Origin: Amycolatopsis oliviviridis
GTDB taxonomy: Bacteria > Actinomycetota > Actinomycetes > Mycobacteriales > Pseudonocardiaceae
Length of the DNA stretch: 64,000 nucleotides
Assembly (NCBI RefSeq): GCF_014654365.1
Contig: NZ_BNAY01000001.1
Coordinates: 1,178,001-1,242,000, forward strand
Direction of reading: 5' to 3'
Made by a program: the position numbers and the translations under genes. Positions 34,755 to 43,008 of the stretch are shown here, in pieces; the first letter of the stretch is position 1, and every line of letters starts with the position of its first letter. The notes below the pieces were generated by a model. The model was not told the origin of the DNA and made no database searches. It worked only from the letters and a program-made list of their open reading frames with translations.

Positions 34755-37700
34755 GTGACCGCCCCAGAGATAGAACCGAGCCGGTTCAGCGATCGCGAGG
34801 AATTCGGAAGCGCACTCGAAACACTTTGCCTCCGCGCCCGGCTGAGCAGGCGGGAGGCCGCGCGCAGGGCCAAAATTCCGGTCACCACGCTGAACGGTTA
34901 CACGCGCGGGCGAAATCTTCCGCAGAGTGGCGGCGGTTCAGGGTTCGCACGGCTGCTGAAAGTTCTCGGGGTCCATGACGAGAAGCTCCGCGAACGATGG
35001 TTCGACGCTATTGAAAGACTACGCAGGCGTCCTGGCCCAGAACCCTCCGGTGGCCCGATTCCGTACCGAGGACTGGAGGCTTTCGGCGAAAACGACACCG
35101 ACTGGTTCTTCGGACGGACCGCCATCACGGATCTGATCCTCAGCAGGATACGGAATCGCCCCTTACGCGGCCGTCCGTTGTTCGTCGTGGGCGCCTCCGG
35201 CGTCGGCAAGTCCTCGGTCCTCAGGGCAGGCGTGATACCCGCGCTCGCCGATCCCGCCGAAGGTGACCGATCGGTCATGTTCATGACGCCAGGAGCTCGT
35301 CCCTGCCTGCGGCTCGCCGACCTGCTCGGTGTCGAGCGGGAGGAGGTCGCACGGCAGCTCGACGAGAACCCGGCCGATCTCACGTGGCGACTTCTGCATC
35401 CGGCGTTGCGCGATCGGCTCGAGGCCGAGGGGCGGGAAGGTGCCGTCCTGATCATCGATCAGTTCGAGGAACTGTTCAGCGCCGAGGTCGAGCACTCGGA
35501 GCGCCAGACCTTCGTGCGCGCGATCGGCTATCTCGCCGACAAGGTCGCGAGCGGCGCCGCCAGCACGGTCGTCGTGCTGGGGATGCGCGCGGACTTCTTC
35601 CCGCAGGCAACGGACGATCCGATGCTCGCCGCGGCGCTGGGCGACGGCCAGGTCGTCATCGGACCGATGTCGCGGAAGGAGCTTTCGGACGTCATCGCCG
35701 GTCCGGCCGCCAAGGCCAGGCTGTCGCTGGAGCCGGGCCTGGTCGACGTCATCCTGCGGGACCTCGCACCGGCAGGCTCGGCCGCGGCCTGCGACTCCGG
35801 CGCGTTGCCTCTGCTCGCCCACGCGCTGCGTATGACGTGGGAGCGCCGCCAGAACGGCAGGCTGACGCTGGAGGCGTACCGGAAGTGCGGAGGGATCCAT
35901 CAAGCCGTCACCCAGACGGCGGAGGACATCTACGATCGGCTGGGGTCCGTCGCGCGTGGACGAGCGCGCCGTATGTTTCTCCGTCTCGTTCACACCGGTG
36001 ACGCGCTGCCGGACATTCGCCGCCGGGTCTCGGTCTCGGAGATCGAAGACGGCACCACTGACCAGATCTCCTCCGAAGTCCTGGACCGGTTCGTCCGAGG
36101 ACGGCTGCTCACCGTCGCCGAGGACGGGGTGGAGATCGCACACGAAGCGATGATCCTCGCCTGGCCGCGACTCCGTGGCTGGCTGGACGAAGACCGCGCC
36201 GGTCACGCGCTGCACCGGCGCCTTGGGCATGCCGCATCGGCTTGGCAAGAGGCCGGTGCGGACGTCGACCTGCTCTATCGTGGTGCCCAGCTGGCGGCGG
36301 CGAGCGAGTGGGCGGCGAAGGCGGGCCATCGGGCACTGCTCAACGCCACGGAGCGCGAATTTCTCACCGCGTCGAACGCCCGCCACGAGACGGAACAGCG
36401 CGACCTGCGCAACCGGAGACGAATCCGGCGTGGGCTCTTCTCGATCATCGCCGTCTGTGTGCTGCTGGCGAGCGCCATGATCACTTACGCGGTTACTCAA
36501 ACCGCGGCGACCGCCCGGCAGCGGGATTTGACACAATCGAGAGAGCTCGCTTCACAGGCAGACCGGTTCCGTACGAGCGACGTGTCCCTGGCGGCCCAGC
36601 TGAGTCTGGCCGCGTACCGCATTTCGCCTACCCCGGAAGCAAGGGCGAGCGTTCTCGACTCCACCGCGAGCCCGATCGCGGCCCGGCTCCTCGGTCCACT
36701 GCAGGTCCTCCAGGCGGTCGCCTCCACCCGCGATGGTTCCCTGCTCGCGACGGCCGGTACGGGAAAGCAGATCCAGCTGTGGACGCGTCGCCAGAACGGA
36801 CAACCGGTCCAGGCCGGTCCGCCCTTCGAGGGCGGGGACGACACGATCTTCTCACTCGACATCAGCCCGCGGGGCGACGTTCTCGTGGCGGGCGGCGGCG
36901 ATCGTCGGATTCGGGTCTGGAACATCTCGGATCCGGCGCGCCCTGTCCTGCTCGGCAAGCCGATGGCAGACTTCGGCAACACCGTCTACGGGACCGCGTT
37001 CAGCCCGGACGGCGCGCTCCTCGCGGTGGGATCGGCGGACAACACCGTTCGCCTCATCTCCATGACCGATCCGGCGAATCCACGGCTGGTGGCGGCTCTG
37101 ACCGGCTTCACGGGCTACGTTCACACGGTGACCTTCTCCCCTGACGGCCGCACACTGGCCGCGGGGAGCGCGGACCGGACCGTGAGAATGTGGAACGTGG
37201 CCGACCCGGCCGAACCGTCGCCGCTCGGCGAGCCGCTGCGTGGGCCGGGCAGGATCCTGAGCCTCGCGTTCGCCGCCGACGGCAGGACACTGGCCGCGGG
37301 CAGCGCGGATCGGAACGTCTACCTGTGGAACACGACCGACCTCCGTCGCCCGGCCGCTCTCCCGACGCTCACCGGTGCGACCGGCCGGATCAACGCTCTC
37401 GCCTTCGGACCGGACGGCAGCACACTCGCGGCGGGCAGTTCCGACAGTTCGGTCAGGATCTGGGATCGGACGACGGCCCGCGTGATCGTGTCCTTCCCCC
37501 ATCCCGGGCCGGTGACCGGCACGGAGTTCCTCGACGGCGGCACCGCTCTGGCCACCGTGGCGGCGGACGGCGTCACCCGGCTGTGGCCGTTGCCCGGACA
37601 ACGGATCGGGAATCGAGCGAACAGCGTCCTGTCGCTGGAGTACGCGGGCAGCACCAACACCCTGATCACGAGCGCCGGATTCACCACGAACACGACCGAA

Positions 37701-38648
37701 CTCTGGGACACCACGGATCCGGCGCGCCCGGCCCGGCGAGGCAGCGTCCTGGCGGCCCCGCACCCCAGCGACACCTTTTCCGGCTCCGTGGCGCTGAGCC
37801 CGGACGGTCGCGTCGCCGCCGCAGGCCTCGACAACGGCGGTGTCGTCCTCTACGACCTGACGAACCCCGACGCGCCCGTGATCGCCGGACCGCCCCTACG
37901 CGCGAGCGGCAGCCTCGTACAGACTTTGGAGTTCAGCCGGGACGGTCGCCGGCTCGCGGTCGGCAGCGACGAGCACACCGTCACGCTGTGGAACGTGACC
38001 GACCTCGGATCGATCACGCGAGTGGCGACCTTGGCCGGGCCGGGCAACAGCGTGTACTCGCTGTCGTTCAGCGCTGACGACACCTTGCTCGCGGCAGGCA
38101 GTCTCGACAGCAAGATCTGGCTCTGGGACATCAGTGCCCCCGCTTCGGCACGGCCGCTGAAGCCCCTGGAGGGGTTCAGCGGATACGTTCATTCCGTGGT
38201 GTTCGCGCCCAAGGGGAAGCTGCTGGCGGGCGGCAGTGCCGACAAGACGGTCCGCCTTTGGGACCTGGCCGATTCCACCGCACCCCGGGCCCTGGGCAAT
38301 CCACTGGTCGGCGCGACGAACTATGTCTACTCGGTCGCGTTCAGTCCGGATGGGACCACCGTTGCCGCAGGCGGCTACGACCACACGATCTGGACCTGGG
38401 ACGTCACGAACCCTGAATCACCGCGTTGGCTCGCGACACTGACGGCGGCTCTGGACTCGATCTTCGTTGTCGAGTTCACCCCCGACGGCCGTGCGCTCAC
38501 CGCCGGTACCGCGGAGAAGGCCATCCGGCTGTGGGAGACCGACCCGGATCGGGCAGCCGCCCAGATCTGTGCCGCGGTGGGACAGCGGATCACCGAACAA
38601 GAGTGGTTCCGCTACGTGCCTGATCGCGCCTACGCACCACAGTGCTGA
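34755..38648 (+). CDS. HTH - STAND NTPase (nSTAND1) - TM - WD40 repeat protein
   Basis: The 1297-aa protein starts at GTG 34755 after AAGGGGAG. Residues 15-65 are an HTH (LSRREAARRAKIPVTTLNGY). A PYRGLEAFGENDTDWFFGR segment leads to a STAND-type P-loop NTPase with Walker A GASGVGKSS near 146, Walker B VLIIDQFEELF near 232 and ALPLLAHALRMTW further on. One membrane span lies at about 559-581 (LFSIIAVCVLLASAMITYAV). From about 640 to the end there are roughly a dozen or more WD40 blades with DGRTLAAGSADRTVRMWNV-type units. This is the classic actinomycete STAND sensor, thought to oligomerise on ligand binding, with the WD40 propeller outside the cell. Confidence 0.92.
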   Translation: MTAPEIEPSRFSDREEFGSALETLCLRARLSRREAARRAKIPVTTLNGYTRGRNLPQSGGGSGFARLLKVLGVHDEKLRERWFDAIERLRRRPGPEPSGGPIPYRGLEAFGENDTDWFFGRTAITDLILSRIRNRPLRGRPLFVVGASGVGKSSVLRAGVIPALADPAEGDRSVMFMTPGARPCLRLADLLGVEREEVARQLDENPADLTWRLLHPALRDRLEAEGREGAVLIIDQFEELFSAEVEHSERQTFVRAIGYLADKVASGAASTVVVLGMRADFFPQATDDPMLAAALGDGQVVIGPMSRKELSDVIAGPAAKARLSLEPGLVDVILRDLAPAGSAAACDSGALPLLAHALRMTWERRQNGRLTLEAYRKCGGIHQAVTQTAEDIYDRLGSVARGRARRMFLRLVHTGDALPDIRRRVSVSEIEDGTTDQISSEVLDRFVRGRLLTVAEDGVEIAHEAMILAWPRLRGWLDEDRAGHALHRRLGHAASAWQEAGADVDLLYRGAQLAAASEWAAKAGHRALLNATEREFLTASNARHETEQRDLRNRRRIRRGLFSIIAVCVLLASAMITYAVTQTAATARQRDLTQSRELASQADRFRTSDVSLAAQLSLAAYRISPTPEARASVLDSTASPIAARLLGPLQVLQAVASTRDGSLLATAGTGKQIQLWTRRQNGQPVQAGPPFEGGDDTIFSLDISPRGDVLVAGGGDRRIRVWNISDPARPVLLGKPMADFGNTVYGTAFSPDGALLAVGSADNTVRLISMTDPANPRLVAALTGFTGYVHTVTFSPDGRTLAAGSADRTVRMWNVADPAEPSPLGEPLRGPGRILSLAFAADGRTLAAGSADRNVYLWNTTDLRRPAALPTLTGATGRINALAFGPDGSTLAAGSSDSSVRIWDRTTARVIVSFPHPGPVTGTEFLDGGTALATVAADGVTRLWPLPGQRIGNRANSVLSLEYAGSTNTLITSAGFTTNTTELWDTTDPARPARRGSVLAAPHPSDTFSGSVALSPDGRVAAAGLDNGGVVLYDLTNPDAPVIAGPPLRASGSLVQTLEFSRDGRRLAVGSDEHTVTLWNVTDLGSITRVATLAGPGNSVYSLSFSADDTLLAAGSLDSKIWLWDISAPASARPLKPLEGFSGYVHSVVFAPKGKLLAGGSADKTVRLWDLADSTAPRALGNPLVGATNYVYSVAFSPDGTTVAAGGYDHTIWTWDVTNPESPRWLATLTAALDSIFVVEFTPDGRALTAGTAEKAIRLWETDPDRAAAQICAAVGQRITEQEWFRYVPDRAYAPQC

Positions 38649-38789
38649 CCCTGGTACCGACGTTGGGGAGAACGCGGCCATGATGGCCGTCCGGGCGGCC
38701 GAGGGCGTACCTGAGCAGGGCCGATCCATCCGGGCTCGATCGCCTCGGTAGCATCCGGGTATGCCATCACGACTTGAGGGGCCCGTCCT

Positions 38790-39560
38790 GTGTCCCGTGC
38801 GATGACCAACCGCTTAGTTTGTCTCGGTGACTCCTTCACCGAGGGTGTCGGCGACGAGGACCCGTCGTCCCCCAACGGCGTCCGCGGCTGGGCCGACCGC
38901 GTCGCGGGCCGGCTCGCGGCCAACCACCAGGACTTCCGCTACGCCAACCTCGCGATCCGCGGCAAGCTCCTGGGGCAGGTCCTCGCCGAGCAGCTCGAAC
39001 CGGCACTCGCGCTGGACCCGGACCTCGTGACCTTCTACGCGGGCGGCAACGACCTGATGCGGCCGAAGGTCGACATCGACGCCCTCATCGACGACTACGA
39101 CGCCGCGGTCGGCAAGGTCGTCGCCACCGGTGCGAGGGTCGTCCTCTTCACCGGGGTCGACGGGGTCGAAGACGCGTTGTTCCGCAAGATCCGGGGCCGC
39201 GTCGCGATCTACAACGAGCACGTCCGCGGCATCGCCGCGCGGCACGGGGCGCTGCTGGTGGACATGTGGGCGATGCGCCGATTGCGGGACAGGCGCCTGT
39301 GGGCACCGGACCGCTTGCACCTGAACTCGTTGGGGCACAACGAGATCGCCATCGCCGTTCTCGACGTGCTCGGCGAACCGCACAAGCTGACGCCCGCCGA
39401 ACTCGGTCCGCGACCGCTGCTGAGCCCGCAGGCCCGGCGCACCGAAAACCTCCAGTGGGGCAAGGAACACGCGGTTCCGTGGATCAAGCGCAGGCTGCGT
39501 GGCGAGTCGTCGGGGGACACGCTCGCGCCGAAGCGGCCGACGATGGAGCCCTACGCCTGA
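38790..39560 (+). CDS. SGNH/GDSL hydrolase
   Basis: The 256-aa protein carries all SGNH blocks: CLGDSFTEGVGDE (nucleophile Ser), AIRGKLL (Gly), YAGGNDLMRP (Asn) and PDRLHLNSLGH (Asp and His). It has no signal peptide, so it acts in the cytosol as an esterase or lipase-like enzyme; substrate is unknown. GTG at 38790 has GAGGGG at proper spacing; an ATG four codons later is possible. It overlaps the convergent TetR gene by 10 bp. Confidence 0.9.
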   Translation: MSRAMTNRLVCLGDSFTEGVGDEDPSSPNGVRGWADRVAGRLAANHQDFRYANLAIRGKLLGQVLAEQLEPALALDPDLVTFYAGGNDLMRPKVDIDALIDDYDAAVGKVVATGARVVLFTGVDGVEDALFRKIRGRVAIYNEHVRGIAARHGALLVDMWAMRRLRDRRLWAPDRLHLNSLGHNEIAIAVLDVLGEPHKLTPAELGPRPLLSPQARRTENLQWGKEHAVPWIKRRLRGESSGDTLAPKRPTMEPYA

Positions 39561-40123
39561 CGCGGCCGGAGACCGTCGAAGAGGATGCAGATCGTCCGGG
39601 CCCGTAGTTCGGGCCCGGCGTGCTCCGCCGCCTTCGCCGTCCCGATGATCACCGGGATCAGTTCGTCCACACCGAGGTCCTTGCGGACGTCGCCGGTGTC
39701 CTGCGCCCGGCTGAGCAGTACGCCGAGCGCGTCCTTCAACCGGACGCCGATGACCGAACCGGCCGAGGGCACGCTCACGCCGGCCGCGGACAGGGCTTCG
39801 AAGTAGGCGTTCTTCGCGTCGGCCATCGCGATCCAGCCGGTCAGGAACCCGAAGAACGCGGCGCCCGGGTCGGGCGAGTCCGCGGCCACCGTGGTTTCCG
39901 CTTCGTCGACGAAGCGGTGAAGGCGCGCGTAGAGGACTGCCTCCAGCAGTGCCTCTTTCGTCGGAAAGTGCCGGAACACGGTGCCGACGCCGACGCCCGC
40001 CTCGCGGGCGACTTCTTCGGTGGGCGCACTGGTGCCTTTGGCCGTGAAGACGCGCTCCGCGGCCTCCAACACCCGCGTGCGGTTACGGCGGGCATCGGCT
40101 CGGAGCGGTTTTTCGTCCGTCAC
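39551..40123 (-). CDS. TetR-family transcriptional regulator
   Basis: The 190-aa protein begins at GTG 40123, with AGGA upstream. It has a TetR HTH at residues 12-58 (RTRVLEAAERVFTAKGTSAP, then EVAREAGVGVGTVFRHFPTK) and a TetR C-terminal domain with a Gly/Ala-rich core. The target is not clear; it lies between a convergent hydrolase and the VOC-ArsR-SRPBCC operon. A longer open frame extending back over the SRPBCC gene is a shadow. Confidence 0.88.
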   Translation of the reverse strand: MTDEKPLRADARRNRTRVLEAAERVFTAKGTSAPTEEVAREAGVGVGTVFRHFPTKEALLEAVLYARLHRFVDEAETTVAADSPDPGAAFFGFLTGWIAMADAKNAYFEALSAAGVSVPSAGSVIGVRLKDALGVLLSRAQDTGDVRKDLGVDELIPVIIGTAKAAEHAGPELRARTICILFDGLRPRQA

Positions 40124-40155
40124 AGCGGGGATCCTAGACCCGTTGTCGAGAGCCG

Positions 40156-40602
40156 CTACGGGGCCTGGTCCGGGATCTCGTCCAGCACACGCGCCAGCGC
40201 CTTGGGAACGCCGGTACGCCAGCCGCCGCCCATGATCCGCCGTGACATCCGCTGGAACTCGTCGTCGGGATCGAAACCCTCGTGACTGAGGAACAGCCGG
40301 GTGCCATGGCCTTCGGGTTCGAGCCGCCAGGTGACCGTCCATTCCGGACCCCAGCTGATGCTGAGCAGGCGTTCCTGCTCCACCGCCAGCACCTCGCAGG
40401 CGACCGGGCCGCCGGCGAAACCGGCGGCGGGCACGGGGTCCGCGAGCAGTTCGAACCGATGTCCCACAACGGGTTTGATGTCGTTCGGCATCCGGAGCCA
40501 GCGCTCCAGCAGCTGCGGTTCGGTCAGCGCGCGCCACACCTTTCGCGGTGGATGCGAAAGGAACTGGTCGACGTGGATGGCCGTCGGGTCTTCGTCGTTC
40601 AA
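40156..40602 (-). CDS. SRPBCC (AHSA1-like) domain protein
   Basis: The 148-aa protein has the START/Bet-v1-type fold: a first strand ending HPPRKVWRALTEPQLLERWL and the later WTVTWRLEPEGHGTRLFLSH. It ends in a C-terminal helix (GWRTGVPKALARVLDEI). These proteins bind hydrophobic ligands in a cavity. It is the third gene of the VOC-ArsR-SRPBCC operon and overlaps ArsR by 4 bp; the ArsR-SRPBCC pairing is common in actinomycetes, presumably for handling a small hydrophobic compound. Confidence 0.9.
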   Translation of the reverse strand: MNDEDPTAIHVDQFLSHPPRKVWRALTEPQLLERWLRMPNDIKPVVGHRFELLADPVPAAGFAGGPVACEVLAVEQERLLSISWGPEWTVTWRLEPEGHGTRLFLSHEGFDPDDEFQRMSRRIMGGGWRTGVPKALARVLDEIPDQAP

Positions 40603-40916
40603 AGCTCCTCCTCGTCCAGCAGGTCACGCAGGTTGGCCAGTTTGCCGCGCCAGTACCGCTCGTACGGCGAAAGCCAGTCGGAGACCTCCTGCAGCGGAGC
40701 GGCCTCCAGCGAGTAGACGCGATTGCGTCCCTGCCTTTCTTCCCGGACGAGTCCCGCTTCGCGCAGCACGCGAAGGTGTTCCGACAGGCTCGGCCGGCGC
40801 ATGTCGAATCGTTCGGCGATCTCCCCCGCCGCCCGCGGGCCGTCGAGGAGGATGCTCAGCACCTCGCGGCGGGCCGGGTTGGCGAGCGCGGCGAAGACGT
40901 CGTCGTTGACCGGCAT
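40599..40916 (-). CDS. ArsR-family winged-helix repressor
   Basis: The 105-aa protein is an ArsR-type regulator with ALANPARREVLSILLDGPRA and the recognition helix RRPSLSEHLRVLREAGLVRE, followed by the beta-wing RQGRNRVYSLE. No Cys pair of metal-sensing ArsR proteins is present, so it probably senses an organic ligand. Its ATG shares one base with the VOC stop and its end overlaps the SRPBCC gene, so it is mid-operon. The palindrome in the operon's promoter is its expected operator. Confidence 0.92.
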   Translation of the reverse strand: MPVNDDVFAALANPARREVLSILLDGPRAAGEIAERFDMRRPSLSEHLRVLREAGLVREERQGRNRVYSLEAAPLQEVSDWLSPYERYWRGKLANLRDLLDEEEL

Positions 40917-41302
40917 CAGCGCGGCCAGTTCCCGTAGCCGGAGGCTTCCAGCAGGCCCATCGCGTTGCCGTCGGGATCCTTCAACGACGTCGCCCGTCCC
41001 CAGGGCATCTCCTCCGCGTCTCCGACCTCGACGCCCTGAGCGCGAAGCTCCGCGATGTCGGCGTCGATGTCGGAGGTGCTCAGCTGGAAGTGCACTCGCG
41101 TGGCCGGATCGAGCCCGCCGACGGCGCGGTCGACCAGGACTATGCCGGTTTCCGCCCCCTTGGGGCCGACCATGAGGAACGGGCCGTGCGGTCCGCTGAC
41201 CTCGACGAGCAGATCGAAACCGAGCTTGCCGACGTAGAAGTCCCGGGCCTCGGCCTGGTCGGAAACCGGCACGGTGAGGAACTGGACGCGGTCGATGTTC
41301 AT
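40916..41302 (-). CDS. VOC-family protein, first gene of the operon
   Basis: The 128-aa protein has two VOC modules: DRVQFLTVPVSDQAEARDFY at the start and EEMPWGRATSLKDPDGNAMG at the end. It is a glyoxalase/bleomycin-resistance-type fold of unknown substrate. The ATG at 41302 lies 6 nt after the -10 box, implying a leaderless operon mRNA. Downstream ArsR and SRPBCC genes overlap it in order. Confidence 0.88.
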   Translation of the reverse strand: MNIDRVQFLTVPVSDQAEARDFYVGKLGFDLLVEVSGPHGPFLMVGPKGAETGIVLVDRAVGGLDPATRVHFQLSTSDIDADIAELRAQGVEVGDAEEMPWGRATSLKDPDGNAMGLLEASGYGNWPR

Positions 41303-41308
41303 GCCGCG

Positions 41309-41338
41309 ACAATACGTAGGAGATTTCCTACATGTCAA
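41309..41338 (-). promoter_or_regulatory. Promoter with ArsR operator filling the -35/-10 spacer
   Basis: On the minus strand, TTGACA (41333-41338) is separated by 18 nt from TATTGT (41309-41314). The spacer contains the palindrome GTAGGA-GATT-TCCTAC (41316-41331 on the plus strand). Six nt separate the -10 from the VOC start codon. The -35 also overlaps the last codons and stop of the upstream gene at 41335. Confidence 0.8.
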
Positions 41339-42303
41339 TCGCCGACGGAAAGGAACGTCTGGGCACGAAGGGACTCAGGGGCAGCCTCTGGATCGTCGAA
41401 CGACGACGGCCGCCGGACGACTCCCGTCGCTTCCAGGGCGTCCATGAGGTTCCAGATCAGTTCGTGGGCGGCCACGACCACGCCGGCCTCCGGAAGATTC
41501 CGCAGCAGCGCGGAGACGACCTCCGCCGCGATCCGCAGACCGATCTCGTGGACGGGATCGCCATCCTGTCGCCGGATGATCGGAATCCTGGACCTCCCTC
41601 TGTCGTCCGACCAGAGAGACTCACGCGGAAGGTCCCCGTGAGAGACCACGCGCAGAGCTGACCACAGGGCTGGATCGTCGGCAAGCCGGTTCAAGGCGTT
41701 CACCGTGGAATCCGTCCAGACCATCGTCAACCTGACTCCGGCTTCCCGGACTTCGTTGGTACCCATCGCACCCGCACGCGGCGGGTAAACCGCCCAGAAA
41801 GCGCCGTTCCAATAAGGACGTTCGACACTCAGCTTGGTGACAGGAAGCAAGCCCTCTTCCATGAGCCGATCCCAGACGAGGCCATCGATCACATAGCCGA
41901 AGAACACTCCGTAGGCACAATGCGCCAGCCCCTGATCGGCCAGGACGCCGGCGAGGGTGGACACCTCAGCCTCGATCGCGGGCACGATCGCCTCGGCGAG
42001 CCCCGCCATCCGGGCACGCAGTGCCGCCGTTTCCTCGGAGCCGAGCACCGGGAACGTGGTCATCAGCCGATCCCCTTCGACGGAGACGAGGTCGTACGCT
42101 CGCAGAAGCGCGATCTGGCTGTCCAGCGGATCAATACCTTGTTCCCACAGTTCCGCGCGACTGACACCCAGGCGAGCGCGGAAGAGAAGGCGACCGTTGT
42201 CGTCCATCTTCACAACGTGATGCGGAGTGCTGCGCGCACCGAGGCAGAAGCAGTGAAGCCCCCATTTCGCCAGGTCATCCGGGTCATCACCGAAGTCGTC
42301 CAT
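41335..42303 (-). CDS. Hypothetical protein, 322 aa
   Basis: The protein is soluble, acidic at the N-terminus (MDDFGDDPDDLAKWG) and otherwise alpha/beta. An early segment, IALLRAYDLVSVEGDRLMTT, looks like a winged-helix wing; later parts have no recognised motif. Its stop codon overlaps the -35 box of the VOC-ArsR operon in the same direction, so read-through from this gene could supply that operon. I do not assign a function. Confidence 0.6.
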   Translation of the reverse strand: MDDFGDDPDDLAKWGLHCFCLGARSTPHHVVKMDDNGRLLFRARLGVSRAELWEQGIDPLDSQIALLRAYDLVSVEGDRLMTTFPVLGSEETAALRARMAGLAEAIVPAIEAEVSTLAGVLADQGLAHCAYGVFFGYVIDGLVWDRLMEEGLLPVTKLSVERPYWNGAFWAVYPPRAGAMGTNEVREAGVRLTMVWTDSTVNALNRLADDPALWSALRVVSHGDLPRESLWSDDRGRSRIPIIRRQDGDPVHEIGLRIAAEVVSALLRNLPEAGVVVAAHELIWNLMDALEATGVVRRPSSFDDPEAAPESLRAQTFLSVGD

Positions 42304-42385
42304 GACAGAAGGCTTACCACAGAATCACCCCTTACAACCTAGACTTATCTAGAGGTCCAGGGATCGTGAGCAGGGCCGCAACGGC

Positions 42386-42416
42386 TTGAGTTCGCCTATG
42401 GACGAACTTCTAGCGT
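42386..42416 (+). promoter_or_regulatory. MerR-type promoter (19-bp spacer) for reductase-MFS-MerR operon
   Basis: TTGAGT (42386-42391) and TAGCGT (42411-42416) are separated by 19 bp, the long spacer typical of MerR-activated promoters. Between them lies AGTTCG-N8-CGAACT (42389-42394 and 42403-42408). The -10 ends 7 nt before the ATG at 42424, so the mRNA may be leaderless. Confidence 0.75.
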
Positions 42417-42423
42417 CGTCGCC

Positions 42424-43008
42424 ATGAGCACAGAAACCACCGCACAGTCCCCCATCCGCCTCGCCGTGATCATCGGCAGCGTCCGGCACGAACGGTTCGC
42501 AGACGCCATCACGGGCTGGCTGCTGACCGAACTGGCCGCGATCGGCGGCCTGGAGGTCGACCCGATCGACCTCGCCGACGTCGATCTCCCGTTGCAGGGG
42601 ACGCGCCCCGGCGGCACCGAGACCGCGATCAGCGCCAGGCTGCACGCGGCCGACGCCTATTTGATCGTCACTCCGGAGTACAACCACAGTTTCCCGGCCG
42701 CGCTGAAGAACGCGATCGACTGGCACTTCACCGAATGGGCCTACAAACCCGTCGCGTTCGTCGGCTACGGCGCCGGTTCGGGCGGCATCCGCGCGATCGA
42801 ACAGCTGCGGCTGATCTTCCCCGAGCTGCGGGCCACCACCATCCGTGACGCGGTGATGTTGAACGCGCCGTGGACCCGTCTCGGCCCGAACGGGTACGAA
42901 GGCACCGAAGGCGAGCGCGCCGCGCTGGCCGGGACGATGACCGAGCTCGGCTGGTGGGCCCGCACCCTGCGCACCGGACGGGTCGCGGATCAGGCGAGTG
43001 CGGCATGA
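42424..43008 (+). CDS. NAD(P)H-dependent FMN reductase / quinone reductase
   Basis: The 194-aa flavodoxin-like protein has the FMN-binding LAVIIGSVRHERFADAI and the family motif VTPEYNHSFPAALKNAIDW. Such enzymes reduce FMN, quinones or azo compounds. It is the first gene of an operon with an MFS exporter and a MerR regulator, each overlapping by 4 bp. That arrangement suggests a quinone or redox-cycling drug response. Confidence 0.92.
   Translation: MSTETTAQSPIRLAVIIGSVRHERFADAITGWLLTELAAIGGLEVDPIDLADVDLPLQGTRPGGTETAISARLHAADAYLIVTPEYNHSFPAALKNAIDWHFTEWAYKPVAFVGYGAGSGGIRAIEQLRLIFPELRATTIRDAVMLNAPWTRLGPNGYEGTEGERAALAGTMTELGWWARTLRTGRVADQASAA

Noticed and set aside
34435..34758. 107-codon plus-strand frame before the STAND NTPase
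   Set aside because: It lacks a ribosome binding site and motifs and overlaps the NTPase start. Only the smaller ORF at 34493 has a plausible start.
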